63,196 bases of DNA from Clostridia bacterium (GCA_017411805.1 JAFQPI010000035.1:1-63196); one strand, 5' to 3'; shown: positions 50,276-59,560, numbered from the stretch's first letter. Made by a program: numbers and translations. The notes: generated from the sequence alone by a model not told the origin.

Positions 50276-50776
50276 TTATATACTGTCAAAATCAAACAAA
50301 GTTTTCATCTTCGAGATCGCCTCATACTCGATCGCGATAGTCTTCTCTCCGATATCTATAAGAACGGGGCACGCGGGATCGGTCTCTCCGCCCTCAAATC
50401 CGAGGAGGATGCCGTCATACTTACGGCTTCCGTCAAGGGGAGCAAAAAGCCTTACCTCTACTCTCTCTCCCGCGCACGCTGTAATGTGCCAAGGAAGAGT
50501 GATATCCCTCTCGATTCCCGGAGAGGATACCTGAAGATAATAGGAAGTGTCGATTGGGTCTTCCTCGTCGAGAATGGGATCAACGGCACGGTTTACGCGC
50601 TCGCAATCCTCAATTCCGATTCCGCCCTCGCGGTCTGTATCGATCGTAATACGGAGTATTCTGTCCGCGCCTTCCTTGACGAATTCAAGATCCCAGATCT
50701 CGCATCCGCATTCGTGAACGGTGTTCTCGATCAGGGGATAAACGCGCGCGGCAACTCCCGAAAGCTCTTTTTTCAT
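50276..50776 (-). CDS. rimP: ribosome maturation factor RimP
   Basis: 166 residues with an N-terminal alpha/beta domain (VYPLIENTVHECGCEIWDLEFVKEG) and an SH3-like C-terminal domain (RVEVRLFAPLDGSRKYDGILLGF); SSPGIERD is the family motif. It helps mature the 30S subunit. The ATG at 50776 overlaps the stop of the Lys/Pro-rich gene as ATGA. The same frame stays open upstream to 50845 through A-rich sequence, so a longer start or a frameshifted fusion cannot be excluded; family length favours 50776. Confidence 0.92.
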   Translation of the reverse strand: MKKELSGVAARVYPLIENTVHECGCEIWDLEFVKEGADRILRITIDTDREGGIGIEDCERVNRAVDPILDEEDPIDTSYYLQVSSPGIERDITLPWHITACAGERVEVRLFAPLDGSRKYDGILLGFEGGETDPACPVLIDIGEKTIAIEYEAISKMKTLFDFDSI

Positions 50777-51075
50777 TTTTTCTTTTTCTCTTTTTTCTTT
50801 TGTTTTTTCAGTTTCTTGAGATTTTTCTTCTCTTTTTTGACCCATTTGAGGGTAGCCTTTGCCGTCTTCTCCTCTTTTTTGAGAGTCTTCTTGAAGTTTT
50901 TGAGCTCGCGCTTCAGCCTTCTTTTATTTTCGATATGCTCCGCGATCAGCTCGGGAAGAGTTACGAGGGGACGCAGAGGCTTCTGCGGAGGCTGAGGGGA
51001 CTGAGGCGGTTGCACCGGATGCGGCTCGATAGGCTTTTGCGGCTTTTGCGGCTTTTGTGCCTTTTGAGGCTTCAT
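50773..51075 (-). CDS. Lys/Pro-rich 100-residue protein heading the rimP operon
   Basis: Not a recognised family. Residues 1-35 repeat KPQ/PQKP units (MKPQKAQKPQKPQKP, then PHPVQPPQSPQPPQ). Residues 36-55 are a short helical, more ordinary segment (LRPLVTLPELIAEHIENK). Residues 56-100 are almost wholly Lys/Glu/Leu with a poly-Lys end (KKQKKKEKKKK), predicted coiled or disordered and strongly basic, so RNA or ribosome contact is plausible. RBS GGAGGT 6 nt before ATG and ATGA coupling to rimP argue that it is translated. Its stop lies in the rimP start codon. Ribosome assembly or operon autoregulation are guesses. Confidence 0.7.
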   Translation of the reverse strand: MKPQKAQKPQKPQKPIEPHPVQPPQSPQPPQKPLRPLVTLPELIAEHIENKRRLKRELKNFKKTLKKEEKTAKATLKWVKKEKKNLKKLKKQKKKEKKKK

Positions 51076-51110
51076 ATTTACCTCCGGACAAAAAATTTAT
51101 TCGTAAAAAT

Positions 51111-51140
51111 GAGAGTGGACTTGGCGCCCACTCTCAGTCT
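51111..51140 (-). promoter_or_regulatory. leader hairpin with T-run in the rimP operon
   Basis: GAGAGTGG pairs with CCACTCTC (51111-51118 with 51128-51135). On the minus strand it is followed by ATTTTTACG, so it looks like a terminator about 20 nt after the predicted transcription start, a possible attenuator. Confidence 0.55.
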
Positions 51141-51159
51141 CTCTAATACTTCCGTATAT

Positions 51160-51188
51160 ATTATATCACAATAAAAGTCAAATTGCAA
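51160..51188 (-). promoter_or_regulatory. rimP operon promoter
   Basis: Minus strand TTGCAA at 51188-51183, 17 bp, TATAAT at 51165-51160. About 85 bp before the ATG of the Lys/Pro-rich gene. Confidence 0.7.
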
Positions 51189-51303
51189 TAGGTTTTTGAA
51201 AAAAATGTTCCTGTATTTTCAAGTTTTTAAGCTCGAGTTTGCATTTTGCGCTTATTATTGCCTTCTTTCACCCAAAATTCATTACATATTCAATATTTTA
51301 CTA

Positions 51304-51340
51304 TTTACAAATATAAAAAAATATGATACAATATTATAAT
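51304..51340 (+). promoter_or_regulatory. yybS operon promoter
   Basis: TTTACA at 51304-51309, 17 bp, TACAAT at 51327-51332; a second TATAAT at 51335-51340. About 60 bp before the yybS-like start. Confidence 0.5.
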
Positions 51341-51394
51341 GTAATATTATAATTGGATAAATCTCGCTTGAAAATAAAGAAAGGAATACCCCAA

Positions 51395-52525
51395 ATGGAT
51401 AAAAGCGCACGAGACAACAGAATATTTGCGAATTTTTCGCCGCGCGCTGCCACAGTGATCTTGTTTGCGCTCGCGGCACTTCTCGGCGCACTTTCCTGCG
51501 TTCTTGCAGAAGTACCGGCATTTGCGGGAATTTCTGTGTTCCTTCTCGCCGCGACCGTATTTATGCTCGCGCGGGATGTTCTACCCCTCTGCGGTATACT
51601 TCTTCCCTGCTTTTTTGAGCTTATGATGACGGGAAATCTCACTCTGCCCGCGATATATCTGGGATTCACCTTCTGCATCGGTGCCGTAGCATATCTCGCA
51701 ATCGGCAAAAAGATCGCCGCCGCCGTTATCGTCGCGCTCCTCTCTTATACCGCGGCGGCTGTCGTACGCGATCCCATAACCGCGATCATCGTCCTCATTC
51801 CCGTCGCGCTCGGTCTGCTCGCGGCTCTTATGCTCCCGCGCCTCCCGCTCTCCGAGACGGTCTCCTCCATGACCATCCTCCTCCTTTCGGGCGGCGTGAT
51901 CGCCTTCCTTGCCATGGGCGGAGATCTTTCCGCAACCGCCGAAAGCCTTCGCGCCTCGATCCTCGAGCTCTACCGCCAAATGAACGACAAGATCTTCATC
52001 ATTGAAGAAAGTTCGGCGGAAATACTCGCGGCTTACTTTATAAATATTCTCCCCGGCGTCATCTTCGCGGCGGTCTCTGCCGTCTGCTTTGTTTCCTGCG
52101 CGCTGACAGTCTCGCTTCTGCGCACCTCGGGGCTCGGCGGAGATATTCCCGATAACATGCAAAAGCTCACGCTCTCTCCGATAAGCGGCTCGATCTTCAT
52201 TATCTGCTTCTTCCTGTCTGCTGCCTTTTCCATCGAGGGAGGCGAGCTTGAGATAGTTTCAGCCGTGGCTGACAACGTCCTCATTGCCCTCGTCTTCCCC
52301 TTCCTGGTCGTTGGCTGCACGGCAGCAAAAGATCATCTTTCAAACCGCGTATTCTCCGCATCTCTGCGCCGCGGCAATATTTCGTTTGCGGCAATCGCTC
52401 TGCTTTTTATCATCTCGCCCTCGATAGCCGTTGTCGTATTCACCTGCTTCGGCATCCTGGATTCCTTCCGACCCATAATCGACTCTGCGATCAAGAAGAT
52501 CAGATCCTACGGGAAAAAACAGTAA
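51395..52525 (+). CDS. yybS: YybS-like polytopic membrane protein (DUF2232)
   Basis: 376 residues with about eight to nine membrane segments (for example VILFALAALLGALSCVLAEV, AVIVALLSYTAAAVV, IALVFPFLVVGCTA). It matches the DUF2232 family by layout and by its fixed position before gdpP and rplI. Function is not known; a transporter-like role has been proposed for related families. ATG at 51395 follows AAAGGAA; the in-frame codon at 51353 has no RBS. Gene name is by position and topology. Confidence 0.7.
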   Translation: MDKSARDNRIFANFSPRAATVILFALAALLGALSCVLAEVPAFAGISVFLLAATVFMLARDVLPLCGILLPCFFELMMTGNLTLPAIYLGFTFCIGAVAYLAIGKKIAAAVIVALLSYTAAAVVRDPITAIIVLIPVALGLLAALMLPRLPLSETVSSMTILLLSGGVIAFLAMGGDLSATAESLRASILELYRQMNDKIFIIEESSAEILAAYFINILPGVIFAAVSAVCFVSCALTVSLLRTSGLGGDIPDNMQKLTLSPISGSIFIICFFLSAAFSIEGGELEIVSAVADNVLIALVFPFLVVGCTAAKDHLSNRVFSASLRRGNISFAAIALLFIISPSIAVVVFTCFGILDSFRPIIDSAIKKIRSYGKKQ

Positions 52526-52558
52526 TTCCCCAAGATTCAAGTAAAGGAGCTCCCAAAG

Positions 52559-54589
52559 ATGTCTTCAAACAAAAATTACGATATCAGTTCATTCGATCTG
52601 ACGCTGATGAGCGCGGCAACGGGACTCGTCCTGCTTGTCGTTGCGCTTGCAACAGCCGCCCTGACCGAGATTCCCAAAGCGACGATCACGCTCGTTTTCA
52701 TATTGGTGCTCGTGCTTTTTGAAGCAGTGATATGCTATTTTGCTTTTATAATTCACAAGAAAAACAAGACCGAGGAAACAGCGAAATCGCTCGAACACCT
52801 CATAAGCGAGGTCGTGCGCCAACTCGATTTTCCTTCCGTAATCACCACCGCGGACGGAAAGATCCTCTGGGCAAACAAAAAAATGCTTGAGCTTTGCGGC
52901 GCGCAGAATCAGATGGCTCTCTCGGGCAAGAATTTCTCGATCCTCTCGGGAGTTCCGATGAGTGAGATCATCACCGCCACCGGCAAGAAGGTCATAACCG
53001 TCTCGGATTCCAATTTTTACGCATCCTCATATCTTATGGAGGCGGCTGACCGCGACTATTGGATGACGACCCTCGAGGATCGCACCGAGATCGATCTCCT
53101 TGAGAAGCAGATCAACAGCGAAAGCCCTGTCGTCACCTATATTTCGGTTGACAATCTTGAGGAGCTTATCCAGCACGTCCAGGGCTCTTACAGAGAGGCT
53201 GCTGCGGAGGTTGACGAGATCGTTACAAGCTGGGCTCAGTCGATCGGCGCACTCATACGCGAATACGACCGCGAAAAATATCTCGTTATCTTCCCCAAGG
53301 CTCGCCTTGAGGAATGTATAGAAAGCAAGTTCGACATTCTCGACCGCGTCCGCGAGGTCCGCTTCGGCGACGGAAGCATGTCCGTCACCGTTTCAATGGG
53401 AATCAGCGCCGTCGGCAAGGATATAAACGAACGAAGCCGAAACGCGCAGACCGCGCTCGAGACCGCGCTTCAACGCGGCGGAGACCAGGCAGCTCTCAGA
53501 ACCGCAAACGGCATCGAATACTTCGGCGGAAAAACAAAGATCAGCCAGAAGAGGACCAAGATCCGATCCAGAGTCATCGCGGACAAGCTGATCGGTCATA
53601 TATCCGAGGCGGGTAACGTCCTCATCATGGGACATAAGAATCCCGACTTCGACTCTATCGGCTCCTGCATCGGTCTTGCAAGACTCGCGCTTGCCTACAA
53701 TCCGAACGTAAAGATCGTCGTTGATTCGAACAATTCCAACTTTAAATGCTCAACGGCACAGCTTATCTCGGCTATGCCAGAATACGAGGATATCTTTATC
53801 GGCGCGGCACGCGGACTCGATCTCATCCGTTCGGACACCCTCCTGATCATGTCCGACGTCAACAACCTCAAGATCGTTGAGTCCTCCGATATCGCCGCAA
53901 ACGTATTCAATACTGTAATAATCGACCATCACCGCAAGATCGCGGAATTTGAGCGCGAGCCCCTCATAGCATATATCGAGCCCTCAGCTTCCTCCGCAAG
54001 CGAGCTTGTCAGCGAGCTTATCGAGATCTGCTCCATGGGCTCCTCCGCATCCGACGCCGCAAGGCTTTCGCGCCACGAGGCAAACGTCATGCTCGCGGGA
54101 ATCATGCTCGATACGAAGAATTTCACTCGCACAACCTCCGAGCGCACCTTCTCGGCGGCACTCTACCTCCGCGCGGCCGGCGCGGATCCCGAATACGCGC
54201 GAACCTTCTTCTTCGCCGACCTTTCAAGCTTCGTTACCGAATCCAAGCTCGGCAGCGAGGTCAGACTCTATCGAGAACGCATCGCTATCACCGTCTGCGA
54301 GGGCAACGGAACTCCCGACGACCGTATTGCCGCCTCCAAAACGGCGGATACTCTTCTTACGGTCCAGAATATCGACGCCGCATTCGTACTTATCCGCACC
54401 GACGATGCCATAGCGATCTCGGCGCGCTCGAACGGCAAAATAAACGTACAGCTCATACTTGAGAAGATCGGCGGCGGCGGTCACTTTGACGCGGCAGGCG
54501 CGCAGATCAAGAATACAGTCTCGCGCGAGGTCCTCGAGCAGCTCCGCGGAGCGATCGACTCCTACCTTGACGGAGATAGCCGCTTGTAA
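52559..54589 (+). CDS. gdpP: cyclic-di-AMP phosphodiesterase GdpP
   Basis: 676 residues, membrane-bound. Two spans (about 18-38 and 42-65), a PAS-like domain (about 80-180, FPSVITTADGKILWANKKML), a degenerate GGDEF domain (about 185-330, with the acidic signature replaced) and a DHH/DHHA1 phosphodiesterase (about 340-676): LIMGHKNPDFDSIGS, IIDHHRK (about 453-459) and IGGGGHFDAAGAQ (about 637). It turns c-di-AMP into pApA and so affects potassium, osmotic and wall homeostasis. Second gene of the yybS-gdpP-rplI-dnaB block. RBS GGAG. Confidence 0.95.
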   Translation: MSSNKNYDISSFDLTLMSAATGLVLLVVALATAALTEIPKATITLVFILVLVLFEAVICYFAFIIHKKNKTEETAKSLEHLISEVVRQLDFPSVITTADGKILWANKKMLELCGAQNQMALSGKNFSILSGVPMSEIITATGKKVITVSDSNFYASSYLMEAADRDYWMTTLEDRTEIDLLEKQINSESPVVTYISVDNLEELIQHVQGSYREAAAEVDEIVTSWAQSIGALIREYDREKYLVIFPKARLEECIESKFDILDRVREVRFGDGSMSVTVSMGISAVGKDINERSRNAQTALETALQRGGDQAALRTANGIEYFGGKTKISQKRTKIRSRVIADKLIGHISEAGNVLIMGHKNPDFDSIGSCIGLARLALAYNPNVKIVVDSNNSNFKCSTAQLISAMPEYEDIFIGAARGLDLIRSDTLLIMSDVNNLKIVESSDIAANVFNTVIIDHHRKIAEFEREPLIAYIEPSASSASELVSELIEICSMGSSASDAARLSRHEANVMLAGIMLDTKNFTRTTSERTFSAALYLRAAGADPEYARTFFFADLSSFVTESKLGSEVRLYRERIAITVCEGNGTPDDRIAASKTADTLLTVQNIDAAFVLIRTDDAIAISARSNGKINVQLILEKIGGGGHFDAAGAQIKNTVSREVLEQLRGAIDSYLDGDSRL

Positions 54590-54696
54590 AACGCAGTTTT
54601 ACAAGCGAGATACGCGCGCTTATCGCCGCGAACCAAAATCGTTGATTTTGATTCGCTCCCCTCGGCGCGCGGACTCGCTTTGCTCGTCAGGGCGGT

Positions 54697-54728
54697 GTTT
54701 TTTCGGAGGCAAAGCCACCGAAAAAACG
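54697..54728 (+). terminator. hairpin between gdpP and rplI
   Basis: TTTTTTCGG and CCGAAAAAA pair around AGGCAAAGCCA. It has no T-run after it, so it may be a partial terminator or a transcript-processing site; the 207-bp gap is otherwise repeat-like and holds no gene. Confidence 0.4.
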
Positions 54729-54796
54729 GATCTTATTGAATTTTTTCGAAATTTGACAATCAATTAACAGTACATTATTCTAAGGAGATATAACAA

Positions 54797-55243
54797 ATGA
54801 AGGTAATTCTGACACAGGACGTAAAGGCTCAGGGCAAAAAAGGCGACATCATAGAAGTTTCCGACGGCTACGCGCGCAACTTTCTTCTTGCACGCAAGCT
54901 CGCTATCATTGCCGACGCCAAAGCACTCAACGAAGCAAAGAACAAGGAAGCATCCAGACTCCATAAGATCGAAACAGAGCGCGCGGCTGCAGCCGAGATC
55001 GCATCAAAGCTCGAGAGCGCACTCGTAAAGATCGCAGCTCCCTCGGGAGCAGACGACCGTCTCTACGGATCGATCACCGCAAAGGACATCGCAGAGGCAC
55101 TCAAGGCTCAGCACGGCATCGACATCGACCGCCGCAAGATGGTTCTCGACCATCCCATCCGCTCCTACGGCTCATACACCGTTGACGCGAAGCTCTACAC
55201 AGACGTTACCGCTCACGTAAACGTGCTCGTCTGCAAAAAGTAA
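54797..55243 (+). CDS. rplI: 50S ribosomal protein bL9
   Basis: 148 residues, family-typical. N-terminal RNA-binding domain [30 protein letters not shown], connecting helix (about 45-80), and the C-terminal domain [28 protein letters not shown]. Followed by dnaB after 7 bp, a conserved pairing in Firmicutes. Confidence 0.96.
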   Translation: MKVILTQDVKAQGKKGDIIEVSDGYARNFLLARKLAIIADAKALNEAKNKEASRLHKIETERAAAAEIASKLESALVKIAAPSGADDRLYGSITAKDIAEALKAQHGIDIDRRKMVLDHPIRSYGSYTVDAKLYTDVTAHVNVLVCKK

Positions 55244-55250
55244 TCAATAA

Positions 55251-56654
55251 ATGAATCAGGACATTATCAAAAAGCTGCCCTTTTCAATGCTGGCAGAGCA
55301 GGCTCTCCTCGGCTCGATCCTTATCGACCCACCCGCTCTGACGCAGATCTCGGACACGGTACGCGCCGAGGATTTCCATCTCTCGGAGCACCGCCAGATC
55401 TACACCGCAATGAAGCAGCTCTCACTTCTCAATCACGACATCGACCATATCACCCTTCTCGACGAGCTTGAGAAGGAAAAGGTATATAACCGCGACGAGG
55501 CGGAGATCTATCTGCGCACCCTCGCGGACGCCGTCCCGAACGCGCTCAATATCAAGGACTATGCCCGCATCGTTCTTGAAAAGAGCCTTATGCGCCGTCT
55601 GATCGAGACCTGCTCGAAGATCAGCGAGCGCGCCTACTCGGAGCAGGAAAACGTCGGCGAGCTTATAGAATACGCCGCCGCGCAGATGTCCGAGATCGCC
55701 ATGGGACGCGACAGCCGCGGATTTGTCACCATGACCTCAATGCTCGAGGTCATCTTCCGCAATCTTTCGATCCTCTATGACGACCCGACCGCCTTCGACG
55801 GCATCCAGACGGGATACAGCGACCTTGATAACACCCTCGCGGGTATCGGTCAGAGTGACCTCGTTCTCGTCGGTGCGCGTCCCGGTATGGGTAAGACCTC
55901 CTTCTGTCTCAATATCGCGCTCAATTACGCGAGAAGAACGAAAGAGAAGGTTGCCATATTCTCGCTCGAGATGTCATCGGAGCAGCTCGTTACACGTATG
56001 CTCTCCTCCTACGCGATGGTTGACAGCTACAATATGCGTACCGGACGCCTCTCGACGCAGGACTGGCAGAAGCTTGCAAACTCTGTGGTCGACCTTGCGG
56101 GCGTAAACGTCCTCATCGACGACACGCCGAACATCACCGTCTCGGGAATGAAGGCAAAGCTCCGCCGCGAGGGCAAGATCGGTCTTGTCGTTATCGACTA
56201 CCTCCAGCTTATGCAGGGCGATAAGCATACCGACAACCGCGTTCAAGAGGTTGCCGATATCTCGCGTAACCTCAAGCTCATGGCAAAGGAGCTCCACGTT
56301 CCGATAATCTGCTGCTCACAGCTCTCGCGTGGAACCGAGGGACGTACCTCTAAGCGTCCCATGCTCTCCGACCTTCGTGAATCGGGATCGATCGAGCAGG
56401 ACGCCGACACCGTAATCTTCATCTACCGCGATGAGTATTATATGGACGCAAGCGACAAAAAGAATATCGACATTACCAAGGCACCCGTCGCCGAGATCAT
56501 AGTTGCAAAGAACCGTCACGGCTCGACGGGCACCGTCAAGCTCAACTGGATCGGACGCTACACCACCTTCTATTCGATCGAAGAAAAGCACGGAGACGAT
56601 GCACCGCCCGATTACGGCGCACCTCCTCCCATGGCACCTCCCCCGGGAATGTAA
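55251..56654 (+). CDS. dnaB: replicative DNA helicase
   Basis: Hexameric 5'-3' helicase of the replication fork (DnaC in Bacillus naming). 467 residues: N-terminal domain 1-110 (KLPFSMLAEQALLGSIL), linker, and RecA-like ATPase with Walker A GARPGMGKTSF (about 203-213), Walker B LVVIDYLQLMQ and the terminal SDLRESGSIEQDAD/HGSTGTVKLNW signatures. Pro-rich tail PPPMAPPPGM. No strong RBS, so translation is probably coupled to rplI, 7 bp upstream. tilS starts 1 bp after its stop. Confidence 0.96.
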   Translation: MNQDIIKKLPFSMLAEQALLGSILIDPPALTQISDTVRAEDFHLSEHRQIYTAMKQLSLLNHDIDHITLLDELEKEKVYNRDEAEIYLRTLADAVPNALNIKDYARIVLEKSLMRRLIETCSKISERAYSEQENVGELIEYAAAQMSEIAMGRDSRGFVTMTSMLEVIFRNLSILYDDPTAFDGIQTGYSDLDNTLAGIGQSDLVLVGARPGMGKTSFCLNIALNYARRTKEKVAIFSLEMSSEQLVTRMLSSYAMVDSYNMRTGRLSTQDWQKLANSVVDLAGVNVLIDDTPNITVSGMKAKLRREGKIGLVVIDYLQLMQGDKHTDNRVQEVADISRNLKLMAKELHVPIICCSQLSRGTEGRTSKRPMLSDLRESGSIEQDADTVIFIYRDEYYMDASDKKNIDITKAPVAEIIVAKNRHGSTGTVKLNWIGRYTTFYSIEEKHGDDAPPDYGAPPPMAPPPGM

Positions 56655-56655
56655 A

Positions 56656-57978
56656 ATGAAGAATTTCACTCTGTCGCTCGACCGAGGACAAAAATATCTG
56701 CTCGGCTTTTCGGGCGGTGCGGATTCGGTTTGCCTTTTTCATCTGCTGAGGACGCAGGGCTACTCGTTCTCTGCAGCTCACGTCAACCACGGCATCCGAG
56801 GAGACGAAGCCGACCGCGATGAGCAATTCTGCCGCGCGCTTGCCGATAGGTACGGCATCGAATTTCACGTTCTGCGCGTAAACGTCCCCGCCATTGCAAA
56901 CGAATCGGGCGAAAGCCTTGAGGAAGCCGCGAGGAAGGTAAGATATTCCTTTTTCGGGGAAATTATGAGGGAAGGATCCATCGACGTCCTTCTGACGGCG
57001 CACAACGCCGATGATAACGCCGAAACCCTGCTTCTCTCGCTCGCAAGAGGTTGCTCGCCTTCAGGTGCATGCGGCATCGCTCCCGTCCGTCGGCTCGATT
57101 TCGGCGAGGTGAGAAGACCCATCCTCTCCCTCTCCAAAAAGGAGATCTTTGAGTTTTGTCACGAAAATTCATTCGATTTTGTGACCGACAGCACGAACTC
57201 GGATATCTCGTACCCCCGAAACCGCATAAGGCAAAATATCCTACCCGAGCTCGATGCGATCAACCCGCAGTTTCTCGCCGCGATCGCAAGATTTACCGAG
57301 ACACAGCGCGAGGATTGCATCTACCTCGACTCTTTGGCTGAGCAATACGCCGAAAATCTCGATTGCGCCGCCCTGCGCTCACTCCCGAGGCCGATCGCCT
57401 CTCGCGCGCTGGCTCTTGCCGCATATCGCAGCGGAGCATCGCCCGAGGGACGGCATATCGAAAAAATGCTTGAAATGGCAAAAGGAGATCTCTCATCCCT
57501 TTCCTTGCCGGGCGGGGTGATTGCATTCTGCGAGGGTGGCAGAATATCCTTCAGGCGAGAATGCCGAGAACCGAAAAAGGAAGCCTCTATTTATCCCGTA
57601 TACGAGCCTGTCGCGCTCGGAATCGGCGAAAATCGACTACCTCAAGGAAAATTGATACTTGTTAGCGGCGAATTGACAAATGATTACGCACAAGTTTACA
57701 ATTTATCAACATCCGCGATTATTAATCTTGATAGAATAAAGGGAAGACTTTGCGCCCGACCGAGGCGCGAGGGCGACCGTATCCTGATCGGCGGTATTCA
57801 CAAGAGCGTAAAGAAGCTGATATCGGAAAAATTATCCGCTCTGCCTCTGAAGATGCGCCGCTCCCTCCCCGTCGTCTGCGACGGAGACGAGATCGTGTGG
57901 ATTCCGGGACTCGAGGCTTCAGACCATTATCGCGGCACTAACCTAACTGTATATTATATAATGGAGGCAACAAAGTGA
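56656..57978 (+). CDS. tilS: tRNA(Ile)-lysidine synthase
   Basis: Changes C34 of tRNA-Ile(CAU) to lysidine so that AUA is read as isoleucine. 440 residues: PP-loop GFSGGADSVCLFHLL (17-31), catalytic-domain segments AHVNHGIRGDEADRD and AHNADDNAETLLL, and a C-terminal TilS domain (about 365-440). ATG at 56656 is 1 bp after dnaB, with a weak GGGA site. The stop overlaps the GTG start of the next gene. The cluster tilS-hpt-ftsH is common in Firmicutes; here an esterase is inserted. Confidence 0.93.
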   Translation: MKNFTLSLDRGQKYLLGFSGGADSVCLFHLLRTQGYSFSAAHVNHGIRGDEADRDEQFCRALADRYGIEFHVLRVNVPAIANESGESLEEAARKVRYSFFGEIMREGSIDVLLTAHNADDNAETLLLSLARGCSPSGACGIAPVRRLDFGEVRRPILSLSKKEIFEFCHENSFDFVTDSTNSDISYPRNRIRQNILPELDAINPQFLAAIARFTETQREDCIYLDSLAEQYAENLDCAALRSLPRPIASRALALAAYRSGASPEGRHIEKMLEMAKGDLSSLSLPGGVIAFCEGGRISFRRECREPKKEASIYPVYEPVALGIGENRLPQGKLILVSGELTNDYAQVYNLSTSAIINLDRIKGRLCARPRREGDRILIGGIHKSVKKLISEKLSALPLKMRRSLPVVCDGDEIVWIPGLEASDHYRGTNLTVYYIMEATK

Positions 57979-58967
57979 AGCTCACTCTTGATCAGGTAAA
58001 ACAGATAACAGCAGGCGCACTCGAGATCGCAGAGCTCAACGGAGAATTCGTCTTCTACCGCTTTGAGAAAGACGCCCGCGAGTATTACTCTGCCAAAACA
58101 CCGTCATTAGACGCCAAGGCACAGGCAAGCGCAAGCATTCGCCTCGACTTTATTACCGACTCGGACAGATTTGACGCAGATTTTTCCGTCACATACGGCT
58201 CGAGCCGCACATATTATTATTTTGATATCTGTATCGACGGTATCATTCGCAAACACGTCGGTGAGGAAAACGCCTGGATCAAAAAGGGTCACCTCTCGCT
58301 CAAGCTCTCCGACTTTGTCGATGGCGGAGAACACAGAGTCACCCTCTGGCTTCCCAACCTCGCAACAACAAGGCTCTCAAATATCGAGCTTGATAACGGC
58401 GCAACACTTCGCCCGATCGAGTACAAGAAAAAATTCCTATGCTTTGGCGACTCGATCACCCATGGATACGACGCCGCATTCCCCTCGAAATCCTACGTCA
58501 ACCGTATCACCACGCATTTCGAAGCTCATACCGTAAATCAGGCTATCGGCGGCGAGAGATTCGTTCCCGAGATACTGCTTGAAAACACCGCATACATGCC
58601 CGACGTTGTCACCGTCGCTTACGGCACGAACGATTGGTCCGGAACAAAGAAGGAGTATTTCCACCCGCGTTGCGAGGAATTCTTCGCAAAGGCGAGTCGT
58701 ATTTATCCCGGCGCGCTGAAATTTGCGATCCTTCCCATCTGGCGTGCAGATGCAAAATCGGGTAAGCAAAAGTACGAGGGTACTCTCGACGAGGCATGCG
58801 AGTTTATTGCCGAGACCGCAAAGAAGTACGGCTTCAATATCATAGATGCGCGCCCCTTCCTGCCGCAGTCTCCGGAGTTTTTCTGGGATGGCAGACTCCA
58901 TCCGAACGATCTCGGCTTTGCCGACTACGCCGCAGGCGTTATCAAAGAGATCGAAAAACACATCTGA
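57975..58967 (+). CDS. SGNH esterase with N-terminal beta domain (CE2-like layout)
   Basis: 330 residues: an N-terminal jelly-roll-like domain (about 1-140) and an SGNH hydrolase domain with CFGDSITHGYD (Ser160), the NQAIGGERF Gly block, YGTNDWSG (Asn) and DGRLHPNDLGF (Asp/His). The order resembles carbohydrate esterase family 2 deacetylases, but no signal peptide is seen. GTG at 57975 follows GGAGG and overlaps the tilS stop as GTGA. It is not related closely to the esterases at 37-40 kb. Its presence between tilS and hpt is unusual. Confidence 0.82.
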   Translation: MKLTLDQVKQITAGALEIAELNGEFVFYRFEKDAREYYSAKTPSLDAKAQASASIRLDFITDSDRFDADFSVTYGSSRTYYYFDICIDGIIRKHVGEENAWIKKGHLSLKLSDFVDGGEHRVTLWLPNLATTRLSNIELDNGATLRPIEYKKKFLCFGDSITHGYDAAFPSKSYVNRITTHFEAHTVNQAIGGERFVPEILLENTAYMPDVVTVAYGTNDWSGTKKEYFHPRCEEFFAKASRIYPGALKFAILPIWRADAKSGKQKYEGTLDEACEFIAETAKKYGFNIIDARPFLPQSPEFFWDGRLHPNDLGFADYAAGVIKEIEKHI

Positions 58968-59011
58968 TAATCCGTCCTATATATTATAATGAAGAAAACA
59001 GGAGAAAACTC

Positions 59012-59560
59012 ATGAAAAACGATATTGCTTACACCCTCGTCTCCGAAGAAGAAATCAGCTCTACCGTAACCCGCATCGCCGCCGAGATCGACCGCGATTA
59101 TCCCGACCGTTCCAAGGGACTTCTGCTCCTCTGCATCCTTAAAGGAAGCGTAGTTTTCATGGGCGATCTTATGAAAAAGATCGAACGCCCCGTTGAGATC
59201 GACTTTATGAAGGTCTCCTCCTACGGAAGCGGAACCTCCTCCTCAGGCAAGATCAATATCATGCTCGACCTTCACCGCGCTGACATGGCTAACCTCGACG
59301 TTATCGTTATCGAGGATATCATCGACAGCGGACGTACCCTTGCGTACCTCGTTGACTATCTCAAGCTGACCGGCGCTCGCAGCGTCCGTACCTGCACCAT
59401 GCTCGATAAGCCCGACCGCCGTGTCGTTGACTTTACCCCCGACTACGTCGGCAAGATCATCCCCGATGAATTCGTCGTCGGCTACGGTCTTGATTACGAT
59501 GAAAAATACCGCACTCTTCCCTTTATCGGAGTGCTTAAAAAAGAAGTATATTCGCACTAA
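59012..59560 (+). CDS. hpt: hypoxanthine phosphoribosyltransferase
   Basis: Salvages hypoxanthine (and often guanine) with PRPP to IMP or GMP. 182 residues, family-typical; the PRPP motif VIVIEDIIDSGRTL lies at 97-110 with the acidic pair E101/D102, and LKGSVVFMGDL is the pyrophosphate loop. ATG at 59012 follows GGAG; upstream in-frame sequence overlaps the esterase gene and is not used. ftsH follows after 33 bp. Confidence 0.95.
   Translation: MKNDIAYTLVSEEEISSTVTRIAAEIDRDYPDRSKGLLLLCILKGSVVFMGDLMKKIERPVEIDFMKVSSYGSGTSSSGKINIMLDLHRADMANLDVIVIEDIIDSGRTLAYLVDYLKLTGARSVRTCTMLDKPDRRVVDFTPDYVGKIIPDEFVVGYGLDYDEKYRTLPFIGVLKKEVYSH

Noticed and set aside
51111-51140. T-box or known riboswitch in the rimP leader
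   Set aside because: No T-box sequence (GGTGGNACC type) or known aptamer core could be seen; only a simple hairpin with a T-run.
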